NCBI RefSeq assembly: GCF_017104645.1
Contig: NZ_JAAGPF010000050.1
Location: 1 to 34,536, forward strand
Direction: 5' to 3'
Origin: Burkholderia sp. Ac-20379
GTDB lineage: Bacteria; Pseudomonadota; Gammaproteobacteria; Burkholderiales; Burkholderiaceae
DNA length: 34,536 nt
In this document: one piece after another, positions 1-7,441 of the stretch
Position numbering within the stretch: position 1 is the first letter of the stretch
How the letters are laid out: every line of letters begins with the position of its first letter
Program-made: the position numbers and the translations under genes
Notes under the pieces: generated by a model
The model's database searches: none
Seen by the model: only the letters and a program-made list of their open reading frames with translations
Told to the model about the DNA's origin: nothing

Positions 1-113
1 GCCGAAGAAGCGGCGGCGCGAGATGCCGTGGCCGTCGAGGCTGGCGGTGTCGAAGTGTGCGTCGTCGTGGGCGCGCGCGCGGGTCGGTTCAACCATTGCG
101 GACCCCTATGGAA

Positions 114-194
114 AACGAGAGACGCGGCGGGCGGCCGGGCGAGGCGGCTCACTATGGCGGGACGTTCAGGGGTGACGTGGCGGCATGTCGCGAG
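114..194 (+). repeat. Direct repeat, copy 1 (~81 bp)
   Basis: This copy aligns without gaps to 276-356, with about 69 of 81 positions identical. Similarity then fades over the next ~30 bases. The copies are 162 nt apart, a multiple of three. Read in the shared plus frame, both give a peptide containing NERRGG, EAAHYGGTFR and a final RE. The copy may be a dispersed intergenic element or part of a repetitive small protein. Confidence 0.75.
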
Positions 195-275
195 AGGCAC
201 GCAGGCGGGCGGCGGCGCGAGCGTGCGCGCTGCCAAGCGTCGGCCGGCGCGCCGCACACGGCTGCCGCGGCGCGA

Positions 276-356
276 AACGAGAGACGCGGCGGGCCGCCGC
301 GCGAGGCGGCTCATTATGGCGGCACTTTCCGGCGCGACTTTGCGGCATTTCGCGAA
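276..356 (+). repeat. Direct repeat, copy 2 (~81 bp)
   Basis: Second copy of the repeat at 114-194. Near its left end the sequence GCGGCGG-G-CCGCCGC (about 286-300) is a perfect palindrome that could form a hairpin, as in REP-like elements; copy 1 has a base change here that weakens it. No transposase or tRNA is visible nearby. Confidence 0.75.
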
Positions 357-415
357 TGCTTATCAGGGGGGCGGCGCAGCGATCTCCGGCTCGCCGCAGC
401 CTGGGCCGGCCGCGC

Positions 416-1363
416 TCAATAGCCTGCCGCCGCGTCGTAGCGATGGCGCGGCGAGCCGCCGCGCAGGTCGTTCTCGATCGTCGCGGCGGCTTGTTGCGCG
501 CGGGCGCGGCGCGACACGTTCGAGGCCACGTGCGGCGTGACGATCACCTTCGGGTGCCGCCAGAAGCGGCTTGCCGCGGGCAGCGGCTCCACCTCGAACA
601 CATCGAGCACGGCCCCGCTCAGGTGGCCGTCGTCGAGCGCGGCGAGCAGCGCATCGGGGTCGAGATGGGTGCCGCGCCCCACGTTGATCAGCCCGGCGCC
701 GCGCGGCAGCCGCGCCAGCCGCCGCGCATCGATCAGGCGGCGCGTGGCGGCCGTGTCGGGCAGCAGGTTCACGAGGAGGTCGCTTTGCGCGAGCAAGGCG
801 TCGAGGCCGTCCTCGCCGTGATGGCTGGTCACGGCCGCGATCGATTTCGGCGTGCGCGACCAGCCGCTCACCCGGAAGCCGAGCGCGGACAGCGTGCGCG
901 CCGCCGCGCCGCCCAGTTCGCCGAGCCCGAGGATGCCCACGCGGGTATCGGTGGCGAGGCGCCCGGTCAGCGTTTCGTCCCAGCGCGACGCGTGCTGCGC
1001 GTCGATGATCGCGGGAAGCTGGCGGATCAGCGCCAGCGCCGCGAGCGCCACGAAGTCCGTCATGCGTTGCCGCGTTTCGCCGGTCACCATCCGCACCACC
1101 GGCACATCGGGCGGGCGGCTCGGGTCGGCCAGAATGTGGTCGACGCCCGATGCGGCGCTCAGGATCAAGCGCAGGTTCGGGAATCGCGCCAGCCGGCCCG
1201 GCTCGGGTTCCCAGACCAGCACGTAGTCCACGGCGTCGGGCGCGACCTCGGGGTCGTTCCAGTCGTGCACCGCCAGCGCGGGCGCCCATCGGGCGAATTC
1301 CGCCCGCCATTCGGGCAACGCGGCGGCGCCGCCGCTTTTGATCAGCAGTACGTGGGGTTTCAT
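416..1363 (-). CDS. D-2-hydroxyacid dehydrogenase, glyoxylate/hydroxypyruvate reductase A-like
   Basis: The 315-residue protein is a member of the NAD(P)-dependent D-2-hydroxyacid dehydrogenase family and most resembles GhrA-type reductases, which reduce glyoxylate or hydroxypyruvate in the cytosol. Visible motifs are the nucleotide-binding GILGLGELGG (143-152), the substrate-binding Arg in INVGRGTHL (R230), the Glu in DVFEVEPL (about 259) and the catalytic His in VTPHVA (H278). Length is normal for the family. The start at 1363 gives an N-terminus (MKPHVLLIKSGG) that begins directly with the first strand; an upstream Met at 1447 only adds an unlike extension. It reads the same way as the regulator pair upstream but is separated from it by ~470 bp, so it probably has its own promoter. 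Substrate preference cannot be read from sequence. Confidence 0.85.
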   Translation of the reverse strand: MKPHVLLIKSGGAAALPEWRAEFARWAPALAVHDWNDPEVAPDAVDYVLVWEPEPGRLARFPNLRLILSAASGVDHILADPSRPPDVPVVRMVTGETRQRMTDFVALAALALIRQLPAIIDAQHASRWDETLTGRLATDTRVGILGLGELGGAAARTLSALGFRVSGWSRTPKSIAAVTSHHGEDGLDALLAQSDLLVNLLPDTAATRRLIDARRLARLPRGAGLINVGRGTHLDPDALLAALDDGHLSGAVLDVFEVEPLPAASRFWRHPKVIVTPHVASNVSRRARAQQAAATIENDLRGGSPRHRYDAAAGY

Positions 1364-1831
1364 GTCGGGCGTGTGATGAGGTGTGGCGAGACGAGGCGGG
1401 CGCGATGGCGGCCCGCGAAAGCGGGATTGTGAAAGGCGCGCGGGCATGGACCAACCAATTTCTTCTGCTATCGAAATCGCATCGCGCGCTCCGATGCCGG
1501 CTGACGCGTGCGTGTTTGATGCAAATCACTCGAATAACAATCCACGCGCTCAATGTTCGATCGATCGGTTTCAAGCTGGCCTGTCGCCCGCACCCGCGGG
1601 CTGGCACTCTGCGCGGACAGCGCACTCGACGTGTATCTCGGCATGCCGGCGGCCTGGCAGCCGATCATCGACACGGGGGGCGTGCCGGGCCGGCGGCGTC
1701 GTTGCGCGAGCTGGGCGGGGTGCGCACGGAAGAACGCGCCGACGGCGTCGTGCTCGCGCGCGGCTTGCCGGTTCCAGGTTGAGCGAGGCCGGCGCGTTGC
1801 CGAGCGCGCGCAGCCGAACCGGAATGGAGGT
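1364..1831. other. 468-bp gap, possible decayed gene remnant
   Basis: No intact gene is supported here. On the plus strand an ATG at 1519 begins a peptide MQITRITIHALNVR, which resembles the first strand of enolase-superfamily (mandelate racemase/muconate cycloisomerase) proteins. It quickly runs into unlike sequence. Protein-like stretches continue in other plus frames (ALDVYLGMPAAWQPIID around 1620-1670, then RADGVVLARGLPVPG before a stop at 1780-1782), as expected for a frameshifted remnant. The stretch must also hold the promoter of the dehydrogenase gene starting at 1363. The remnant reading is weak. Confidence 0.3.
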
Positions 1832-2590
1832 TCAGCCGGCGGCGTCAGCCGGCGCATCCGGCGTGCTGGCTGTCCACAGCACTTCGAACAGGCCGGTGTG
1901 GAACGCCGTCATTTCCGCGCTTTGGATCGACAGCGCGTAGTGCTCGGCCTTCGACGAAATGAATGCCACCGTGTCGTCGTACAGGTAGGTCGTCACGCCG
2001 GCGTCGAACGAGGCGGGCGCGAAGCGCAGCTCGCGGCGCTCGCGCTTCGACGTACGCCACAAATCGCGCGTGTCGGCCGGCCCGCAGCGGATCACGCGCA
2101 GCGACACGCCCGATTTCACGCGCTTGGCCACCACGCTCGCGATCGTTTCATAACCAGGCATCCTGAACAATTCGCTGTTCGCCATGATCGCGCACAGCTC
2201 GCGCGAGCGGCAATCGAGCATCTCGTCGAGCACGGCCTTGATGCCTTCGATACCTGTGAAATACCGCACCTTGGGCTTGCCGCCCGCCGAGTTGTGCATG
2301 GCGCGCAACTGCGGCAGCATTTCCTGCACCGCCTGCCGCTGTGCCTCGACGCGCCTGAGCAGCATGATCGGATCCTGCGGGATCACGTAGCTGCGCGCCC
2401 CCTTCTGAACGGTGGCCACGAGCCCGGCGGCGAGCAGCCGATCCATGACCTCGTAGGCGTTGGTGCGGCCGATGCCGGCCTTCTGGGCGATCGCCGCCAC
2501 GGTGGCTTCGCCGAGTTCGAGCGAGGCGAGATAGAAATCGGCCTTGTGCCCGTCGATGCCGGCCGATTGCAACAATTCCACGAGATTCAT
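1832..2590 (-). CDS. TrmB-like helix-turn-helix transcriptional regulator
   Basis: The 252-residue protein begins with a winged-helix domain of the TrmB/sugar-specific type: residues 1-70 contain LELGEATVAAIAQKAGIGRTN, in which the recognition helix follows the A-x-x-A-x-x-A-G pattern, then EVMDRLLAAGLV. A short coiled linker (about 80-100) follows, and then a C-terminal effector domain with FTGIEGIKAVLDEML. The start codon overlaps the stop of the upstream LysR gene as ATGA (2590-2587), so the two are almost certainly translationally coupled and act on the same process. TrmB-type proteins are best known from archaea and from bacterial sugar control; the ligand here is unknown. The gene is the last of its two-gene operon. 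Confidence 0.75.
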   Translation of the reverse strand: MNLVELLQSAGIDGHKADFYLASLELGEATVAAIAQKAGIGRTNAYEVMDRLLAAGLVATVQKGARSYVIPQDPIMLLRRVEAQRQAVQEMLPQLRAMHNSAGGKPKVRYFTGIEGIKAVLDEMLDCRSRELCAIMANSELFRMPGYETIASVVAKRVKSGVSLRVIRCGPADTRDLWRTSKRERRELRFAPASFDAGVTTYLYDDTVAFISSKAEHYALSIQSAEMTAFHTGLFEVLWTASTPDAPADAAG

Positions 2591-3600
2591 GATTCCGCTC
2601 CAGTGAAGCCGGCCGCCGATTTTCTGCGCGCCTGCGGATGGGCGCCGGCTACCGCGGCCGTGCGCGTGCCTTCGTACTGCAGCTCGCGCGTCGTGTCGAG
2701 AATGAAGCGCCGCAGCCACGCGTTCTGCGGATCGTCGTTGCGCGACGCCTTCCAGACCATGAACACGCGAAACGCCGGCGTGGTGATCGGCACGGGGCTG
2801 ACGGTGAGCCGCGCGATGCGCGCATAGGCGTGCGCGGCGAAGGTGGGCAGCGTGGCGATCGCGTCGCAATACACGAGCGAGGCGAGCGCGCCGGAGAAAT
2901 GCGTGAACGACGCGCTGACCCGGCGCGGAATGCCTTCGCTCTCCAGCAGATCGTCGACGAACCCGCGGCGGCCGTCGCGCGACACGCGCACATGCGGATG
3001 CGCCAGATATTCGTCGCGCGTGATCGGGCTCTTGATGTTCAGCCGCGGGCCGTCGTAGAGGCATGAGTACGACGACGAGAACAGGATCTGCGACGAGTAA
3101 TGCGAGCTGAGCGCTTTCGGCTCGGACACCAGCGCGAGATCCACCGCGTCGTCGGCCAGCGCCGATTTCCACAGTGTGCTGTTGGTCTGCAGGAACGCGA
3201 GGCTGATCGACAGGTTGCGGGCCGCGCCCTCGTTGACGAGCATCGGCGAGACGCAGCTTTCGATGTCGTCGGACAGCGCGATGTTGAAGATGCGCGCGGA
3301 CGTTTCCGCCGCGAACGGCGCCTTGCCGTCGATCATCACCGCGATCGCCGCCAGGGCTTCGGTGACCTTGGGCGCAAGTTCGAGCGCGCGCCGCGTCGGG
3401 ATCATGCCGCCTTCGCCGCGCACGAACAGCTCGTCGCCGAAGTTCTCGCGCAGCCGCCGCAACGACGAACTGACCGCCCCCTGAGTCAGGTTCAGGATCT
3501 CGGCCGCACGCGTCACGCTGCGCTCGCCCATCACGCACTGAAACACCACCAGCAGGTTCAGATCGAGCCGGCTGATATTAGCCACGTTAATGACGCTCAT
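2587..3600 (-). CDS. LysR-family transcriptional regulator
   Basis: The 337-residue protein has an N-terminal LysR winged helix (LDLNLLVVFQCVMGERSVTRAAEILNLTQ, then SSSLRRLRENFGDELFVR) within the first ~75 residues, followed by a two-lobed periplasmic-binding-type effector domain. The NodD-like spacing and the LFVR-x-GGMIPT stretch fit the subgroup that includes NodD/PcpR-type regulators. The ATG at 3600 is preferred; an in-frame TTG at 3609 adds only three residues. It diverges from the transporter-nitrilase operon that begins at 3720, and palindromes lie between them (3605-3626). By family logic it probably controls that operon and itself, with a substrate-derived ligand. The C-terminal ~25 residues are rich in Ala/Arg and overlap the start of the TrmB-like gene. 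Confidence 0.88.
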   Translation of the reverse strand: MSVINVANISRLDLNLLVVFQCVMGERSVTRAAEILNLTQGAVSSSLRRLRENFGDELFVRGEGGMIPTRRALELAPKVTEALAAIAVMIDGKAPFAAETSARIFNIALSDDIESCVSPMLVNEGAARNLSISLAFLQTNSTLWKSALADDAVDLALVSEPKALSSHYSSQILFSSSYSCLYDGPRLNIKSPITRDEYLAHPHVRVSRDGRRGFVDDLLESEGIPRRVSASFTHFSGALASLVYCDAIATLPTFAAHAYARIARLTVSPVPITTPAFRVFMVWKASRNDDPQNAWLRRFILDTTRELQYEGTRTAAVAGAHPQARRKSAAGFTGAES

Positions 3601-3604
3601 TTTT

Positions 3605-3626
3605 ATCAATCGTTTGATTAAATCAA
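3605..3626. promoter_or_regulatory. Overlapping palindromes, probable LysR operator
   Basis: Two perfect inverted repeats abut here: ATCAA-TCGT-TTGAT (3605-3618) and TTGATT-A-AATCAA (3614-3626). The second has the T-N11-A form typical of LysR-type operators. They lie directly upstream of the lysR start (3600) and within the 119-bp divergent gap to the transporter gene, the expected place for an autoregulatory and activating site. The AT-rich sequence stands out from its surroundings. Confidence 0.6.
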
Positions 3627-3719
3627 GGGCCCATTTAACACTGACGCCGGCACGTCATGCAACTGCGCGTGCAACCAATCTATCGGGGCTGGAACCCGGA
3701 CGAACCAGGGGGAAATCGT

Positions 3720-5036
3720 ATGACGAACACAGCCGTCGTGATGCACGACGAGGCGGCCGCCGATGCGCGCGTCGACCTGCGAAAACGCTCGCTTGCCGTG
3801 GGTATCGGCAATTTCATGGAATGGTTCGACTTCGCGATCTATGGCTATTTCGCCTCGATCATCGGCAAGACCTTCTTTCCGTCGAGCGCGCCCGGCATCT
3901 CGCTGCTGTCCGCGCTGGCGGTGTTCGCGGTGGGATTCGTCTCGCGGCCGCTCGGGGCGCTGGTGCTGGGGCCGATCGGCGACCGGCTCGGGCGCCGCGC
4001 GGTATTGATCGCGACCGTGTTCGGCATGGGCCTGTCCACCACGCTGATCGGCCTGCTGCCCGGCTATGCCTCGCTCGGCCTGGCCGCGCCGGCCCTGCTG
4101 GTGCTGCTGCGCTTCCTGCAGGGGATGATGGTGGGCGGCGAGTGGTCGAGCGCGGGCATCTACATCGTCGAGAGCGCGCCGAGAACGCGCCGCGCGCTCG
4201 CCGCGAGCGTCATCACGGGCACGGCCGCCGCCGCGTTCCTGGTCGGCACGTTCATCGCCGCGCTGCTGTCGATGTGGCTGAGCGAGGCCGATCTGGCCGC
4301 GTGGGGCTGGCGCCTGCCGTTCGTCGCCTCGGTGTTCATGACGGTGGTGGCGATGTATATCCGCCGCCGCCTGGGCGATACGCCGGTGTACGAGGAAGTG
4401 CGGCGCAAGCGCGCAGCGAACGGCATCGAAGCCGTGCCGAAGGGCGAGCGCTGGCGCGCGATGGTCACGACGTTCGCGTTCTCGGCGCTGTTCGGCGTTT
4501 CGCTGTACTACTTTATCGCCTACGCGAACAACCACCTGACGCAGACGGTCGGGCTGACGAAAACGGCGTCGCTGTGGCTTTGCAGCCTCGCGCTGGTGCT
4601 CTACACGATCTTCCAGCCGCTGGTGGGCCGCTTGAGCGACCGGATCGGCCGGCGCCCGCTGGTGCTCGCCTCGGCGCTCGGCCTGACCGTGCTCGCGTAT
4701 CCGATCTTCGTGCTGATGAACACCGGCAACACCCTCGCGATCCTGGCCGGCCTGATCGTGCTGGCGGCGCTCGTCGCGGTGACGGCGGTGATGGACGTGG
4801 TGCTGCTGGTGGAAGTGTTCCCCGCGTCGATCCGCTCGACCGGCGCCGCCGTCGGCCACAACCTCGCGCTCGCCGTGCTGGCCGGCCCCGGCCCGTTCGT
4901 GGCCGCCGCGCTGATTCGCTGGACCCACAACCCGAACATTCCGGCGTGGTACCTGGCCGGCATTTCGCTGATTTGCTTCGTCATCCTCTATTTCATGTTG
5001 CCGGAGACGAAGGAACGGGACATCGCGCAGGGCTGA
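3720..5036 (+). CDS. MFS transporter, metabolite:H+ symporter (MHS) family
   Basis: This 438-residue inner-membrane protein has about 12 hydrophobic segments. The MHS subgroup of the major facilitator superfamily is indicated by GNFMEWFDFAIYGYFASIIG near residues 27-47, the loop motif GDRLGRR after the second segment, and a second-half copy SDRIGRRP. Family members import carboxylates, osmolytes or aromatic acids with protons. The start at 3720 follows a good ribosome site (CAGGGGGAAATCGT); an upstream ATG at 3657 lacks one and adds an unlike leader. Nitrilase begins 58 nt downstream in the same direction and no terminator intervenes, so the pair forms one operon, probably controlled by the divergent LysR regulator. 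The likely cargo is a nitrile-related compound or its acid, but that is inferred from context only. Confidence 0.88.
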   Translation: MTNTAVVMHDEAAADARVDLRKRSLAVGIGNFMEWFDFAIYGYFASIIGKTFFPSSAPGISLLSALAVFAVGFVSRPLGALVLGPIGDRLGRRAVLIATVFGMGLSTTLIGLLPGYASLGLAAPALLVLLRFLQGMMVGGEWSSAGIYIVESAPRTRRALAASVITGTAAAAFLVGTFIAALLSMWLSEADLAAWGWRLPFVASVFMTVVAMYIRRRLGDTPVYEEVRRKRAANGIEAVPKGERWRAMVTTFAFSALFGVSLYYFIAYANNHLTQTVGLTKTASLWLCSLALVLYTIFQPLVGRLSDRIGRRPLVLASALGLTVLAYPIFVLMNTGNTLAILAGLIVLAALVAVTAVMDVVLLVEVFPASIRSTGAAVGHNLALAVLAGPGPFVAAALIRWTHNPNIPAWYLAGISLICFVILYFMLPETKERDIAQG

Positions 5037-5094
5037 CCTGAAGCCGTGCATGCGTGTCCGTGTCGCAAACCTTGAAGAAAACTGGAGTTGCACG

Positions 5095-6027
5095 ATGTTC
5101 AAAGCTGCTGTCGTACAAGCCGCATCCGTTCCGTTCGAGCCGATGAAGAGCGCCGAGAAGGCCGCGGGCCTGATCCGCGACGCCGCCCGCGAAGGCGCGA
5201 CGCTGGCCGTGTTTCCCGAGGCGTTCATCGGCGGCTATCCGAAGGGCGCGTCGTTCGGCACGCTGGTCGGCCGCCGCACCGATGGCGGGCGCGCGCATTT
5301 CCTGAAGTATCTGGAAGGCGCGGTGACACTCGACGGCCCGGAATTGGCTTTGCTGGCCGACGTGTCGACCGAAACCGGCGTGCACGTGGTGATCGGCGTG
5401 ATCGAGCGCGCCGGGCGCACGCTGTATTGCACGGGCGTGACGCTCGCGCCGGGCAAGGGCGTGGCCGGCCATCACCGCAAGCTGATGCCGACCGGAACCG
5501 AACGGATCATCTGGGGTTTCGGCGACGGCTCGACCATCGCGCCGGTGGATACGCAGCTCGGCACGATCGGCACGGTGATCTGTTGGGAAAACTACATGCC
5601 GGCGTTTCGTCAGGCCATGTATTCGCAGGGCACGGAGATCTACTGCGCGCCCACCGCCGACGATCGCGCGAGCTGGGCGCCGTCGATGATCCACATTGCG
5701 CTGGAAGGGCGCGTGCACGTGCTGAGCGCTTGCCAGGCGATCCGTCTCGACGAATACCCGGCGTTCTTCCGCGACGATTTCCATCTGGAAGCCGGCGAGG
5801 CCGATTACATCATGCACGGCGGCAGCATGATCGTCGATCCGCTCGGCAAGGTGCTGGCCGGGCCGGTGTTCGATACGGAAACGATTCTCTACGCGGACAT
5901 CGATACCGCTGTGGGGCGCGCCAGCAACCTCGACTTCGACGTGGTGGGCCATTACTCGCGGCCCGATATTTTCAAGCTCAGCGTGAATACCGCGCCGATG
6001 GCGCCGGTGACATTCTCGGCCGAATAA
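5095..6027 (+). CDS. Nitrilase (carbon-nitrogen hydrolase)
   Basis: The 310-residue cytosolic enzyme would hydrolyse a nitrile to its carboxylic acid and ammonia. The Glu-Lys-Cys triad is visible: E42 in FPEAFIGGYPKG, K129 in HRKLMPTGTER and C163 in VICWENYMP. The WEN after the catalytic Cys and the GTERIIWGFGDGST stretch are typical of true nitrilases (EC 3.5.5.x), as opposed to amidases or carbamoylases. The ATG at 5095 follows CTGGAG at a suitable distance; the upstream in-frame start at 5050 only adds an odd leader. A strong terminator lies just after the stop. The aldoxime dehydratase gene ~330 bp downstream would make the nitrile substrate, so arylacetonitrile- or alkylnitrile-type substrates are plausible. 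Confidence 0.92.
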   Translation: MFKAAVVQAASVPFEPMKSAEKAAGLIRDAAREGATLAVFPEAFIGGYPKGASFGTLVGRRTDGGRAHFLKYLEGAVTLDGPELALLADVSTETGVHVVIGVIERAGRTLYCTGVTLAPGKGVAGHHRKLMPTGTERIIWGFGDGSTIAPVDTQLGTIGTVICWENYMPAFRQAMYSQGTEIYCAPTADDRASWAPSMIHIALEGRVHVLSACQAIRLDEYPAFFRDDFHLEAGEADYIMHGGSMIVDPLGKVLAGPVFDTETILYADIDTAVGRASNLDFDVVGHYSRPDIFKLSVNTAPMAPVTFSAE

Positions 6028-6052
6028 CGGCGCCGCGCCGCGACCCGCGGAA

Positions 6053-6085
6053 CGCGGTGCGCCTGCCGGCGCACCGCGTTTTTTT
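6053..6085 (+). terminator. Rho-independent terminator after nitrilase
   Basis: A perfect 11-bp stem (CGCGGTGCGCC and its complement, 6053-6063 with 6068-6078) with a four-base loop is followed by seven T residues (6079-6085). It begins 25 nt after the nitrilase stop and separates the transporter-nitrilase operon from the aldoxime dehydratase unit. Two flanking A/T pairs extend the stem. Confidence 0.9.
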
Positions 6086-6102
6086 GCGCCCGCTGGCGGC
6101 TT

Positions 6103-6124
6103 TTCGTTCGGCCGGATAGTACAA
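6103..6124 (+). promoter_or_regulatory. Conserved 22-nt motif, copy A (upstream of aldoxime dehydratase)
   Basis: The sequence is TTCGTTCG-GCCG-GATAGTACAA. The same motif with identical spacing occurs at 13111-13132 (minus), 13248-13269 (plus) and 28494-28515 (plus). This copy points at the aldoxime dehydratase gene, ~235 bp away, and lies in the 331-bp gap 6028-6358. That gap otherwise holds the nitrilase terminator and an AT-rich run (around 6121-6155) that probably contains the promoter. Beyond the core, copies A and C share a further TATA/GATA-x-AAAACAG about ten bases downstream. Confidence 0.75.
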
Positions 6125-6358
6125 GCAAATCGTATATAAAACAGGTATTTGAGTTGGATTGGATGCGCGTGATGCGAAGCCATGCGACAGGGTGGGCGCG
6201 CCCGAATACGATGAATGGGTCTGAGCGGCCGGATGCGCCATCGAAGCACGCTTCGTGGTGAGCATGGCCGGCCGCTGCAGTCTTTCCATCGATTTCAGCG
6301 GCGTGTCCCCGGAGCGGAAGATCGATGCGCAGGCGTTGCCGGGGCATGGAGCGAACCA

Positions 6359-7429
6359 ATGAGCTTTCATATCGAGTACGAACGAACGGTGCCCGAGCGG
6401 CGCCGCAACGGCTTCCGTCCCGACAAGCCGAAATTCTCGGTGCGGTGGGACATGCCGGTCACGGCCGTCATTTCCGACTATCTGGCGGTGCAGCACGACG
6501 GGGCCGATGCGGCGGTCGAGCGCGCGTTCTTCGAGCGCGCCCGCCCCGGTTTCGACGCGCCGTGGGGGCCCGACTGTCACGAAGCGTTGCGTCACACCGG
6601 CGCGAACGGCCTGACCGATTCGGTGGTGGTGGCCTACTGGACCGACGTGACGCGTCATGCGATGTGGAAGCGCACCAGCGGCTTCAACGCTTGGTGGAAT
6701 GCTTCGGATCGCGAACGGGATGGCGTGGGGTATTGGCGCGAGACGGTCAGCGTGCCGTACGACCGCTTCGAGACGATCTTCTCCGAGCCGTATTACCGGG
6801 TGGGCGTGGGCCGCACGGCGCGCAGCGAACTGGCGGAGACCTACACCGCCGGGTATTTCGGCGCGATGCGCGATCGCCTGCCGATTTCGGCCATCGATGC
6901 GCTCGAATCGCCGTATGGCGACGACGTGCCCGAAGAAAGCCGCGTGCCCCTCAATGCGCCGCGGGTGCGCATCGATCTGCCGCCGAACGTGGTCAGCATC
7001 CGATCCGGGCAATACTGGCAAAAAGCCGAAGGCGAACAGCTCGCGGACTATTACGACAATCTCCAGCCGAAGCTCGAGGCCGGGATGCAGCATCTGGTCG
7101 AGCATCCCGACACGTCGGGCTGCCTGCTGCTGCGGCCGCTCGTCAATCTCGACGCGCACGGCGAGCCGCTGCGCGAAACCTCGAAGCACGGCTATTTCCT
7201 GTCGCTCGGCCATCTCGAACGCTGGTCCGAATCGCATCAGACGCACCTCGATATCTTCCGGCACGCGCTTGCGATGCGCCGCAAGTACGGCGCCGAACGC
7301 TCGGTCGTGACCTGGCACGAAGTGTTCGTGCTCGGCACCGCGCCCGCGTTCGAATATCTGAACTGCCACGTCGAGACGGGGCTGCTGCGGTTCGCCCACC
7401 TTTGGGGCTCGGCCGCCTCGTCCATTTGA
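6359..7429 (+). CDS. oxd: Aldoxime dehydratase (haem-containing, phenylacetaldoxime dehydratase family)
   Basis: The 356-residue protein matches the haem-dependent aldoxime dehydratase family (EC 4.8.1.x), which removes water from aldoximes to give nitriles in the cytosol. Family-typical stretches include RPDKPKFSVRW near the N-terminus, DVTRHAMWKRTSGFNAWW (about 96-113), ESPYG and, near the C-terminus, HGYFLSLGHLERWSESHQTH followed by TWHEVFVLG. The His-rich segment at 285-302 and H320 are the best candidates for haem ligation and acid-base catalysis; exact assignment needs an alignment. Length is normal. The ATG at 6359 follows GGAG at a good distance; longer in-frame starts from 6215 give unlike sequence. 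GST begins 12 nt downstream. Together with the nitrilase this forms the aldoxime-nitrile route, relevant to plant-derived indole- or phenylacetaldoxime. Confidence 0.88.
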   Translation: MSFHIEYERTVPERRRNGFRPDKPKFSVRWDMPVTAVISDYLAVQHDGADAAVERAFFERARPGFDAPWGPDCHEALRHTGANGLTDSVVVAYWTDVTRHAMWKRTSGFNAWWNASDRERDGVGYWRETVSVPYDRFETIFSEPYYRVGVGRTARSELAETYTAGYFGAMRDRLPISAIDALESPYGDDVPEESRVPLNAPRVRIDLPPNVVSIRSGQYWQKAEGEQLADYYDNLQPKLEAGMQHLVEHPDTSGCLLLRPLVNLDAHGEPLRETSKHGYFLSLGHLERWSESHQTHLDIFRHALAMRRKYGAERSVVTWHEVFVLGTAPAFEYLNCHVETGLLRFAHLWGSAASSI

Positions 7430-7441
7430 CGCCTCGCTTGC

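Larger units (their letters stand above)
1..415. other. Left-end stretch without a confident gene
   Basis: No convincing gene is seen in these 415 bases. Several frames are open on both strands, as expected from extreme GC content, but none resembles a known family. The recognisable structure is a pair of diverged direct repeats (114-194 and 276-356), each containing a GC-rich self-complementary core. The minus-strand dehydrogenase gene to the right ends at 416, so part of this stretch is its 3' flank. A plus-strand frame (57-422) keeps both repeats in the same phase, so a small repetitive protein cannot be excluded. Confidence 0.5.

Noticed and set aside
3601..3609. In-frame TTG start three codons upstream of the LysR ATG
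   Set aside because: The ATG at 3600 gives the normal N-terminus; TTG adds only three residues and overlaps the probable operator.
6215..6358. N-terminal extension of aldoxime dehydratase
   Set aside because: The family begins near the Met at 6359, which has a GGAG ribosome site; the extension has no family similarity and lies in promoter DNA.
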